A program made the translations under genes and the position numbers. Shown here piece after piece: positions 45,833 through 52,294 of a stretch of 52,294 nucleotides of DNA (the stretch's first letter is position 1; each line of letters opens with the position of its first letter). Source of the DNA: Bradyrhizobium lablabi (GTDB lineage: Bacteria; Pseudomonadota; Alphaproteobacteria; Rhizobiales; Xanthobacteraceae); assembly GCF_001440475.1 (NCBI RefSeq), contig NZ_LLYB01000065.1, forward strand, positions 75,075 through 127,368. The letters run 5' to 3'. Below the pieces are notes generated by a model. It searched no databases and was not told the DNA's origin. It saw only the letters and a list, made by a program, of their open reading frames with translations.

Positions 45833-46681
45833 TCAAGGCTTCGCCGACCCGTTCGGGGGCACCGTATAGCGCGTTGCGTGGCTGCCGACGAGGGCCGAGG
45901 AGCGCACGGAGGCGCCGGCATGGATCAGGGCGGCCTTGATCTTTTCGAAGCCGGTGCCGGCATCCGATACCAAGAGCGCTGCGCCGTCGAAGGCGGTATC
46001 GGGCACCGCGACGATTTCGGCGAGCGGCGCCACCGCGCGGGCGATATCGGCGCTCCACCCCGAGACGCGGACGCTCCACACCTGCACTTCCGTCACCATG
46101 GCGTCGTCGGCCACCCGCGAGATCACGAAGACGGGCAGGGCGGCCGGATGATCGGCGCGTTCGAGGAACGGGAGGCGAGCATTGATCTTGGGTGCACCGC
46201 TGGCTTCCAGCGCGATCCACCAAGGCGTGCGGCTCGAGGTCGCCGAGACCAGCGCCAGATCGCCCTTCGATTTCGCCACCGCTTCGACCGCCGCCTGCGC
46301 ACTGAAATGGCCGACATAGGGCACGACAAAGCCGAAATGAAACCGCGCCGAATCCCGCATCGCAGGTTCGCCGACCGAGACGTCCGCATGCACCGAGAAC
46401 GGCGCCTGCACGTAGGTGAAGGTCGAGATGATGACGCGCCAGATACTCTCGATGGTGTCGAGCGGCAGGATGCCGCGATGGCGCCGGACGAGCTCGCGCA
46501 TCATGCTGGCCTCGCGCGCGGGCCGGAATGCCGAGCCGACCTCCTGGCTCTGCTTCACCTGGATCAGCCGGTCGATGATGTCGCCGCGCGCCATCAAGAG
46601 GCGATGGATCTGCTCGTCGATCGCGTCGATCTCCTTGCGCAGTTCCTGCAGCGAGGGGGGAGCCGGGGGAGCTTTGGACAT
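45833..46681 (-). CDS. Chorismate mutase (AroQ) with unknown C-terminal domain
   Basis: 282 aa. Residues about 10-95 are an AroQ helix bundle: LQELRKEIDAIDEQIHRLLM, RGDIIDRLIQVKQ and FRPAREASMMRELVRRHRG include the catalytic Arg and Lys residues. It converts chorismate to prephenate. The C-terminal 180 residues (FHFGFVVPYVGHFSAQAAVE, LPFLERADHPAALPVFVIS) resemble a shortened prephenate dehydratase-like or ACT-like region but lack clear catalytic motifs. GAAGG precedes the ATG; an upstream in-frame ATG at 46723 gives 14 more residues. First gene of the operon. Confidence 0.87.
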   Translation of the reverse strand: MSKAPPAPPSLQELRKEIDAIDEQIHRLLMARGDIIDRLIQVKQSQEVGSAFRPAREASMMRELVRRHRGILPLDTIESIWRVIISTFTYVQAPFSVHADVSVGEPAMRDSARFHFGFVVPYVGHFSAQAAVEAVAKSKGDLALVSATSSRTPWWIALEASGAPKINARLPFLERADHPAALPVFVISRVADDAMVTEVQVWSVRVSGWSADIARAVAPLAEIVAVPDTAFDGAALLVSDAGTGFEKIKAALIHAGASVRSSALVGSHATRYTVPPNGSAKP

Positions 46682-46853
46682 GTCACAACCTTCAGCGCCG
46701 GATCGATCCGAAATCACCGGCAATCATGGTCATTGATTAGAAAAGACGGCCGCTGAAAGCAAAGAGAAACGTCTGTAACGGCATGGCAGCTACCCGGTTA
46801 ACCATGGCCCTGCCTTGACGGAAAGCCCGCTTCGGACTAGTTTTTCGCCATTC

Positions 46854-46912
46854 CGTGGTCATTTGAGCCGGCCGGCTTGCAGCCACGTTAAACAACTCGC
46901 TAAACAGGCCGG
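46854..46912 (+). promoter_or_regulatory. SAM-II riboswitch aptamer upstream of metX
   Basis: The segment shows the SAM-II pseudoknot: P1 CGTGG (46854-46858) with CCACG (46883-46887), P2 CCGGCC (46868-46873, in the P1 loop) with GGCCGG (46907-46912), the conserved TTGCAGCCACGTTAAACAA core and GCTAAA before P2. SAM-II aptamers are known upstream of metA/metX in alphaproteobacteria. SAM binding stabilises the pseudoknot and lowers metX expression. Confidence 0.9.
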
Positions 46913-46925
46913 GGACAGAAGTGAT

Positions 46926-46959
46926 CCCGGCCGAACCTTTCGTTCAGGCCGGGTTTTTT
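46926..46959 (+). terminator. Intrinsic terminator of the metX leader
   Basis: CCCGGCCGAAC pairs with GTTC-A-GGCCGGG (11 bp with one bulged A) around CTTTC, followed by TTTTTT at 46954-46959. The left arm can alternatively pair with GGCCGGG at 46907-46913, which belongs to the aptamer P2, giving an attenuation switch. Confidence 0.88.
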
Positions 46960-47005
46960 ATGGCCTGACTTCTGTCTGGAGCCTCCGCAAGGGGGGTGGT
47001 CGTCG

Positions 47006-48259
47006 ATGACAAATTTGCAGTCGGTATCCAGTCCGTCGATTCACAGCGAGGATCGCGCCCACGAGGCCGATCATCCGACCTCGACGGTAGCGAAGTTCGG
47101 CGTTGAGCAGCCCTTGAAGCTCGATTGCGGCATTGATCTCGCGCCGATCCAGATCGCCTATCAGACCTATGGCGAGCTGAACGCCGATCGCTCCAATGCG
47201 ATCCTGATCTGCCACGCGCTGACGCTCGATCAGCATGTCGCCAATGTGCATCCGCTGACCGGCAAGGCTGGCTGGTGGGAAATCATGGTTGGCCCCGGCC
47301 GTCCGCTCGATACCGACAAATACTTCATCATCTGCTCGAACGTGATCGGCGGCTGCATGGGATCGACCGGTCCGGCCTCGACCAATCCGGCGACCGGCAA
47401 GGCATGGGGACTGGATTTCCCGCTCATCACCATCCCCGACATGGTCCGCGCGCAGGCGATGCTGCTGGATCGGCTGGGCATCGAAACGCTGCTCTGCGTG
47501 ATCGGCGGCTCCATGGGCGGCATGCAGGTGCTGCAATGGACCGCCGCGTATCCGGAGCGGGTGTTTTCGGCGCTGCCGGTGGCGTGCTCGACGCGCCATT
47601 CGGCGCAGAACATCGCGTTTCACGAACTCGGCCGGCAGGCCGTGATGGCCGATCCGGACTGGCATCACGGGCGCTATTTCGAGCGCAACACCCATCCGCA
47701 TCGCGGGCTCGCGGTGGCGCGGATGGCAGGGCACATCACCTATCTTTCCGACGCCGCGCTGCATCGCAAGTTCGGACGGCGGATGCAGGATCGCGAGCTG
47801 CCGACCTTCTCGTTCGACGCGGATTTCCAGGTCGAGAGCTATCTGCGTTATCAGGGCTCGTCCTTCGTCGAGCGCTTCGATGCCAACAGCTACCTCTACC
47901 TGACGCGGGCGATGGACTATTTCGATATCGCCGCCGACCACAACGGCGTGCTGGCGCAGGCGTTTCGCGGCATCAAGACCCGCTTCTGCGTGGTGTCGTT
48001 CACGTCAGACTGGCTGTTCCCGACGTCGGAATCGCGGGCGTTGGTGCATGCGCTGAATGCATCGAGCGCGCGGGTGTCGTTTGCCGAGATCGAGACCGAT
48101 CGCGGCCACGACGCCTTCCTGCTCGACGTGCCCGAGTTCTTCGACATCTCCCGCGCCTTCCTGGAATCCGCAGGCAAGGCGCGCGGCCTTGATAGCAAAG
48201 CGTTTTCGAGCGAAGTGGATGCCGGTTCGCGTGAAGAAGACGCGTCAAAAAAGACATAG
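47006..48259 (+). CDS. metX: Homoserine O-acetyltransferase
   Basis: 417 aa alpha/beta hydrolase-fold enzyme that acetylates homoserine with acetyl-CoA at the start of methionine synthesis. The nucleophile elbow [14 protein letters not shown] is intact, with [13 protein letters not shown] (family signature) and the acid and histidine in [15 protein letters not shown] and [22 protein letters not shown] lies upstream. It is controlled by the SAM-II riboswitch in its leader and linked with metW 8 bp downstream. Confidence 0.95.
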   Translation: MTNLQSVSSPSIHSEDRAHEADHPTSTVAKFGVEQPLKLDCGIDLAPIQIAYQTYGELNADRSNAILICHALTLDQHVANVHPLTGKAGWWEIMVGPGRPLDTDKYFIICSNVIGGCMGSTGPASTNPATGKAWGLDFPLITIPDMVRAQAMLLDRLGIETLLCVIGGSMGGMQVLQWTAAYPERVFSALPVACSTRHSAQNIAFHELGRQAVMADPDWHHGRYFERNTHPHRGLAVARMAGHITYLSDAALHRKFGRRMQDRELPTFSFDADFQVESYLRYQGSSFVERFDANSYLYLTRAMDYFDIAADHNGVLAQAFRGIKTRFCVVSFTSDWLFPTSESRALVHALNASSARVSFAEIETDRGHDAFLLDVPEFFDISRAFLESAGKARGLDSKAFSSEVDAGSREEDASKKT

Positions 48260-48267
48260 AGGCTGAA

Positions 48268-48936
48268 ATGGCGTTGCAGGAACAGAGTCTTCCGCTCGGC
48301 GGTGTAACGCCCGATCGCACCGGCAAATATCGCACCGATCACCTTCTCGTCGCCGAAATGATTGCGGCCGGCTCAAAAGTGCTCGACGTGGGCTGCGGCG
48401 ACGGCGAATTGCTGCAGCTTCTCGAAAGCCGCGGCATCGATGGGCGCGGGATCGAACTGTCGCGCGAGGGCGTCAACCGCTGCGTCGCGAAGGGGCTCGC
48501 CGTGGTGCAGGGCGACGCCGACACCGACCTCGTCAACTATCCGGACGACGCTTTCGACTACGTGATTCTGTCGCAGACGCTGCAGGCGACGCGGCAGCCG
48601 AAGACCGTGCTGGAGAACCTGTTGCGCATCGGCCGGCGCGCGATCGTATCGTTCCCGAACTTCGGGTTCTGGAAGATGCGGCTGCAACTGCTCGTCGGCG
48701 GCCACATGCCGCGCACTGAACATCTGCCCGCCACCTGGTACGACACGCCGAACATCCATTTCTGCACCATCAAGGATTTCGTCGAGCTCTGCGACGAGAT
48801 CAACGTCAAGATGGAGCGCGCCGTCGCCCTCGATCTCTATGGCCGCCCGGTGCCGCTGAACTTGCCCTGGTGGGTCTGGAACATGTTCGGCGAGCAGGGC
48901 GTGTTTCTGCTGAGCAGGGGTGGGGCGGGGAAGTGA
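48268..48936 (+). CDS. metW: Methionine biosynthesis protein MetW
   Basis: 222 aa SAM-dependent methyltransferase-fold protein that partners MetX in bacteria lacking MetA. Motif I VLDVGCGDGELLQLLESRG is clear, then GIELSREGVNRCV, and the family stretch FPNFGFWKMRLQLLVGGHMPRTE with YDTPNIHFCTIKDFVEL. GAGGCTG precedes the ATG. It lies immediately after metX, one transcriptional unit under the riboswitch. Confidence 0.93.
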   Translation: MALQEQSLPLGGVTPDRTGKYRTDHLLVAEMIAAGSKVLDVGCGDGELLQLLESRGIDGRGIELSREGVNRCVAKGLAVVQGDADTDLVNYPDDAFDYVILSQTLQATRQPKTVLENLLRIGRRAIVSFPNFGFWKMRLQLLVGGHMPRTEHLPATWYDTPNIHFCTIKDFVELCDEINVKMERAVALDLYGRPVPLNLPWWVWNMFGEQGVFLLSRGGAGK

Positions 48937-48945
48937 GGCCACAGG

Positions 48946-49029
48946 CGTCATTGCGAGGAGCGAAGCGACGAAGCAATCCATCTATCGCCGCGTTGAGGCA
49001 TGGATTGCTTCGCTTCGCTCGCAATGACG
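48946..49029. repeat. Palindromic repeat, GCAATCCATnnnATGGATTGC family, copy 2
   Basis: CGTCATTGCGAGGAGCGAAG, GCGACGAAGCAATCC, then ATGGATTGCTTCGCTTCG and CTCGCAATGACG. The arms pair over about 30 bp with few mismatches. It closes the metXW unit and may act as a transcript end hairpin. Confidence 0.82.
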
Positions 49030-49032
49030 GCG

Positions 49033-49905
49033 TTACACCACCGCCTTCACCAGCGACCTCGCATCCCGCACCGGCCATCGGCCGGCCTCCACCAGCGCGA
49101 TGAACCGCTCCACCATCTCGTTGAACAGCGCCGGCTCCTCGAGATTGAGCACGTGGCCCGACTTCGGAAAGAACGAAAGCCCCGCCGCCGGCAGATGCTG
49201 TTTCAAAAACAGGCTCGGCCCGATGCAATTGTCGTCTTCGTCGCCGCACAGGATCAGCGCCGGCGTCGGCACGCGCCGGATCGCCTCCGTCATGGTGTAG
49301 ATCGACGGCCGCTTGCCCTGAAAGCTGCGCATGGTGTTGGCCGAGCCTTTGGCGTCGTGCCGCGCCAGCGCGGCGTAGAAATCGGCGTGGCCGCGCGGGT
49401 CCTTCAGCAGAAACGGAATCCGGCTCGGCGCCTCCCGCGTCACCTTGGCGACCTCGACCGATCCGATCGCCTCATACTGCTCGGCATTGGCGACGCATTG
49501 GGCGCGGAAGGCGTCGAGGTTTTCCAATCCCGAGCCGGAGCCGACGGCGGCGAGTGTCATCGACAGCGCCCGATCCGGGACGTTGAGGCCGACCTGCAGC
49601 GAGGAATAGGAGCCCATCGACAGGCCGACAAAATGCGCTCTTGCGATGCCGAGGTGATCCAGCACCGCGAGGGCGTCGGTGTAGAAATATTCGTAGGTGT
49701 AGACATCGGCCGATGGCGGCACGTCGGAAGGCGTATAGCCGCGCGCCGAATAGGCGATGCAGCGGTGGCCGCGCGAGAAGTAACGCATCTGCGGCTCCCA
49801 GTTGGTGTGGTCGGCCGCGAACTCGTGCAGGAAGATGATGGGCGTCCCGCTTCCCGCCTCTTCATAGTGCAGACGAACGCTGTCCTTGGTGACGGCATAG
49901 GGCAT
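49033..49905 (-). CDS. Alpha/beta fold hydrolase
   Basis: 290 aa. The oxyanion stretch IIFLHEFAADHTNW, nucleophile AHFVGLSMGSYSSLQ, acid LILCGDEDDN and base FFPKSGHVLNLEEP give a complete triad. GAGAGGAATCC precedes the ATG at 49905; the frame continues 38 codons further upstream but that part is unlike the family. Substrates range from esters to 3-oxoadipate enol-lactone (PcaD-like), and the context does not decide. Divergent from the TIGR02594 gene. Confidence 0.88.
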   Translation of the reverse strand: MPYAVTKDSVRLHYEEAGSGTPIIFLHEFAADHTNWEPQMRYFSRGHRCIAYSARGYTPSDVPPSADVYTYEYFYTDALAVLDHLGIARAHFVGLSMGSYSSLQVGLNVPDRALSMTLAAVGSGSGLENLDAFRAQCVANAEQYEAIGSVEVAKVTREAPSRIPFLLKDPRGHADFYAALARHDAKGSANTMRSFQGKRPSIYTMTEAIRRVPTPALILCGDEDDNCIGPSLFLKQHLPAAGLSFFPKSGHVLNLEEPALFNEMVERFIALVEAGRWPVRDARSLVKAVV

Positions 49906-50108
49906 TTCGGATTCCTCTCGATTTTCTTGCTTTTGCGTAACTTCCTTGCGCGATGCGCGGACAAAATTGCAATTAATTTTCGGGGCTGCAATGCGGCGGA
50001 ATCGTTCCATTTTCGCCATCGAATCGGCGTGGAATTACCCCGGAATCGTTATCCCACGGTCACATGAAATCTTCCTCTCGCCACATCCCGCAACGCAAAA
50101 CGCCGCCC

Positions 50109-50130
50109 GCGTTCGTTCGTAGACGAACGC
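50109..50130 (+). promoter_or_regulatory. Hairpin in the leader of the TIGR02594-type gene
   Basis: GCGTTCGT and ACGAACGC pair perfectly around a 6-nt loop, 35 nt before the ATG. It may be a dyad operator or an mRNA structure. Confidence 0.4.
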
Positions 50131-50164
50131 AAAGGGGAAGTGGGGGTTCTACAGAGGACTAAGT

Positions 50165-51028
50165 ATGCGTCAGTTGTTTGCGTTTCGCCGGTCGCTCCGT
50201 TTCATCGCGCTGGCATTGTGTTCGGCTTCTATCGTCGTATTTGTCACTCCGGCTTCGGCAAGACCTCACCATGGCGCAGGGCGGCACGCCCGGGCCTATC
50301 ACGCCGGCCATCATGCCAAGCATCACCATACCTATCGCCACGCAGCGCGGATGTCGCGCTGGGAGCGCCAGGTCGCACAGACGCAGACCGGCGGCTTTTC
50401 GGATTTCAACCCGAGCTACACGGCAGGCGCCCCTCAGATGGCCGCGCCCGGCGGCTTCGGCTATGCCAACGCTGATGCCGAAGCGCGCAACCTCCGCACC
50501 AGCCGCCGTGGGGCCCGGCTCCGGCATGCCGAGCGCACATCGCGCTGGGATCGCGCCGTCGCGCACATGAATGCGCGCGGTCTTGCCGACGCCAACGCGA
50601 GCGTTGCGCCCGATGCAGGCGTTGCTTCGAATGCAACGGTGACGCCGACCGGCGGCGCGATGGCCTCTGGCTACACCTCGTCGAACGTCGTCGCCGAAGC
50701 GCGCAAATATCTCGGCGGCAATCCGACCGGGCGCGGCAGCCTGTGGTGCGCGCGCTTCATGAACATGGTCCTGCAGCATTCCGGCTATCGCGGCACCGGC
50801 TCCGACATGGCGAGCTCGTTCGCCAAATACGGCCAGCGCGTTTCTGGCCCGCAGGTCGGCGCCATCGCGGTGATGACGCGCGGCCGCCGCGGCGGCCATG
50901 TCGGCATCATCACCGGCGTCGACGCCAAGGGTAATCCGATCATGATCTCCGGCAACAATGGCAACCGCGTCCGCGAAGCCCCGGTCTCGCGCGGCCGGAT
51001 CTACGCCTACGTCATGCCGACGAGCTGA
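50165..51028 (+). CDS. Secreted TIGR02594-type protein with His-rich N-terminus
   Basis: 287 aa. A signal peptide (1-33) is followed by a histidine-rich stretch (RPHHGAGRHARAYHAGHH, then KHHHTYRH), a linker with two WxR-type motifs (MSRWERQVAQT, TSRWDRAVAHM), and a C-terminal CHAP/NlpC-like domain: NPTGRGSLWCARFMNMVL with the candidate nucleophile Cys and GGHVGIITGVD with the candidate His. This matches the TIGR02594 family. The N-terminal histidines could bind metal or be pH-sensitive, which is inference. AGAGGA lies upstream of the ATG. A peptidoglycan endopeptidase or amidase role is likely. Confidence 0.85.
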   Translation: MRQLFAFRRSLRFIALALCSASIVVFVTPASARPHHGAGRHARAYHAGHHAKHHHTYRHAARMSRWERQVAQTQTGGFSDFNPSYTAGAPQMAAPGGFGYANADAEARNLRTSRRGARLRHAERTSRWDRAVAHMNARGLADANASVAPDAGVASNATVTPTGGAMASGYTSSNVVAEARKYLGGNPTGRGSLWCARFMNMVLQHSGYRGTGSDMASSFAKYGQRVSGPQVGAIAVMTRGRRGGHVGIITGVDAKGNPIMISGNNGNRVREAPVSRGRIYAYVMPTS

Positions 51029-51051
51029 GGCGGATTGCGGACAGATACGTC

Positions 51052-51076
51052 CTCTCTCCGTTCCTGACGGGGAGAG
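51052..51076 (+). terminator. Hairpin after the TIGR02594-type gene
   Basis: CTCTCTCCG pairs with CGGGGAGAG (one wobble) around TTCCTGA, 23 bp after the stop. There is no T-tract, so its efficiency is unknown. Confidence 0.5.
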
Positions 51077-51131
51077 GCAGCCGCGGTCAAAGGATATCCG
51101 ACGGTGCCAGATCCAAGCGAAGGTCATTCGC

Positions 51132-51407
51132 TCATGGGAGCGGTTCGACCTTCGCCGCCATATCCGGGGCGCGTGTAACGCGGTATGTCGCGTTGCTGCA
51201 TTTGAGGACCCAGACGGCACGGTCCGGCCGTGAGCGCTTTCTGTCCCTCGTGGCGCCGAGCGCTTTATCGCAGGTGAACCCCTGCGTACGAATCTGAGCC
51301 GACAGCATTGACTGCGGCGTTTCGCCCGCAACCTGTTGCGCCCGCACCTGCGGGCTGAAAAGGACAGCAGCGATAGCCAGGAGTAACGATCCAGGTGTTT
51401 TGCGCAT
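51132..51407 (-). CDS. Small secreted protein
   Basis: 91 aa from the ATG preceded by GGAGGATTGAG. A signal peptide (KTPGSLLLAIAAVLFSPQVRA) is followed by a short mature part with two cysteines (GFTCDKALG and VLKCSNATYRV), likely a disulfide. The open frame runs 350 nt further upstream, but that part lacks a start site and looks non-coding. No family recognised. It is convergent with the TIGR02594-type gene. Confidence 0.7.
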   Translation of the reverse strand: MRKTPGSLLLAIAAVLFSPQVRAQQVAGETPQSMLSAQIRTQGFTCDKALGATRDRKRSRPDRAVWVLKCSNATYRVTRAPDMAAKVEPLP

Positions 51408-51926
51408 GAGCTCAATCCTCCGAACAGAAATCCCGCGCGTCTGAGGGCCGAAAAAGCGGACCTTACTCCAAGAATTCCGAAACGGCAGCTTTCGCGCAAA
51501 TGCGACACGAGGCAGCAAGCGTAGGGGGCCATGTCGAGAGGGCCCCCGCATCTCGCGGAGCCTGTCATCGGGCGCCAGGGCGTGGCCGCCGTATGTGAAG
51601 TGCGCCACATCACTGAAGCTTTGTCTCATTCGAGCGAGGGTGGTCGAGGCGGGTCCTTGCGCGCCCGGCCTCTCGGTTTCGTGAGGATGCTTCATGCACA
51701 ACGCGGCATGTAACGATGGAACCGCGTCGATGAAGTCGTTTTCGCAAGTCGACGAAGACATGCTGAAACGAACCGATGGTTTAATAGCGTTCAGCCCAAA
51801 ACCGTGGGTGGCTAGTTGAGATATCAGCCTGGTTTATGGGCCGTGGAGCGAGCGCTATGTAGTTGAAACTTTGGGTGTCGAGGTTCTGGCCTGCCAGAGA
51901 TTTTTGATTGAGGCATAGGTGCCGTC
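51408..51926. other. 519-bp intergenic region
   Basis: No supported gene, repeat or RNA is seen. Short open frames on both strands lack ribosome-binding sites. The right half is less GC-rich than the rest of the window. Confidence 0.5.
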
Positions 51927-52019
51927 ATGCGCGAAGATTTTGCTTCGTCCAGTTTCCTTGCCGTTATCATCGTGAGTTTGATTGTGGTTTGTACGGGCCT
52001 CGTGGCGCTTGCAAGCTGA
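51927..52019 (+). CDS. Possible 30-residue membrane peptide
   Basis: MREDFASSSFLAVIIVSLIV followed by VCTGLVALAS and a stop: a short polar start then one hydrophobic helix of about 20 residues. AGGTG lies about 6 nt upstream. The size and single-helix composition fit small membrane proteins, but a chance frame cannot be excluded. Confidence 0.4.
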   Translation: MREDFASSSFLAVIIVSLIVVCTGLVALAS

Positions 52020-52192
52020 GCCTGCGATGAAATGTCCGGCCTTGCGCCGTGCCTGGCGTGAAGATGCCATCGATTGATTGCTGCACGCGCGTTGCTGCCC
52101 GCAACATGATCTGCTGCGACGGAACTGTTTCGGATCGCTTACGGACCAAAAACCCGCTGCGCGCAAAATCTAATTTTCTGAGCAGATTCAAA

Positions 52193-52254
52193 CTGATTTG
52201 GGTCGTCCAGTTATCCGCGCGAAAATATTCCGCTTTTCATCCGACCCAAATCAG
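52193..52254. repeat. Inverted repeat, CTGATTTGGGTCG
   Basis: CTGATTTGGGTCG at 52193-52205 is exactly complementary to CGACCCAAATCAG at 52242-52254, with 36 bp between. It may be a dispersed repeat or a transcript-end structure of a gene beyond the edge. Confidence 0.6.
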
Positions 52255-52294
52255 CGGCAATTTCCGCGCGTCTCGTCCCGGCAAGAGGGGCGTA

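Noticed and set aside
51408..51761. Upstream extension of the small secreted protein gene at 51132-51407
   Set aside because: The internal ATG has an excellent ribosome site and starts a signal peptide; the extension would bury it.

Overview
The window looks like a chromosomal segment of a Bradyrhizobium / Rhodopseudomonas-type alphaproteobacterium (Nitrobacteraceae). The evidence is the high GC, the gene order HIG1 protein / cobalamin adenosyltransferase / etfB / etfA / hydroxyacyl-CoA dehydrogenase, the order tlpA / argH / LptM-like lipoprotein / lysA, a SAM-II riboswitch before metX-metW, a CpdR-type receiver, and dispersed palindromic repeats between genes. Most of the window is housekeeping metabolism. 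I see no tRNA, rRNA, CRISPR array or insertion sequence.

Layout, left to right. 1-3.4 kb: leftward operon of a nitronate monooxygenase-like flavoprotein, a branched-chain-type ABC substrate-binding protein and an acyl-CoA synthetase (cut by the window edge), divergent from a LysR regulator (3.6-4.5 kb) with a perfect 14-bp palindrome between them. 4.6-9.3 kb: AlkA-type glycosylase, a nucleotidyltransferase translationally coupled to a glutamyl-Q tRNA(Asp) synthetase, a soluble hybrid histidine kinase, and a YihY/BrkB membrane protein whose 3' end overlaps the kinase. 9.4-13.2 kb: electron-transfer flavoprotein and fatty-acid module. 13.4-19.97 kb: YjfB-like small protein, tlpA, argH, lptM-like gene, lysA, msrA and a ThDP enzyme of the acetolactate synthase family.

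20-31 kb is the most accessory part and is rich in envelope genes. It holds a secreted protein with a lysozyme-like motif, an N-acetylmuramoyl-alanine amidase, and two paralogous L,D-transpeptidases pointing toward each other. Between the transpeptidases lies an overlapping two-gene operon of a serine alpha/beta hydrolase and a caspase-family (C14) protease, plus two small secreted proteins. The hydrolase-caspase pair is the best candidate in this window for a little-described system. Defence or regulated cell death is plausible, but it is inference.

31-41.3 kb: 3-hydroxyisobutyrate dehydrogenase-like enzyme with a carboxymuconolactone decarboxylase-like protein, a large TIGR02302 (DUF4175) membrane protein, CpdR-like receiver, MJ0042 zinc-ribbon protein, ftsE-ftsX-YdcF family gene, ChaC-like cyclotransferase and a DUF2125 protein. 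41.3-43.7 kb: small membrane or secreted hypothetical genes separated by palindromic repeats. 43.8-48.9 kb: aromatic amino-acid operon (chorismate mutase, hisC, tyrA-like) divergent from metX-metW. A SAM-II aptamer with a readable terminator/antiterminator switch lies in front of metX. 49-52.3 kb: alpha/beta hydrolase, a His-rich secreted TIGR02594-type protein, a small secreted protein and a possible 30-residue membrane peptide.
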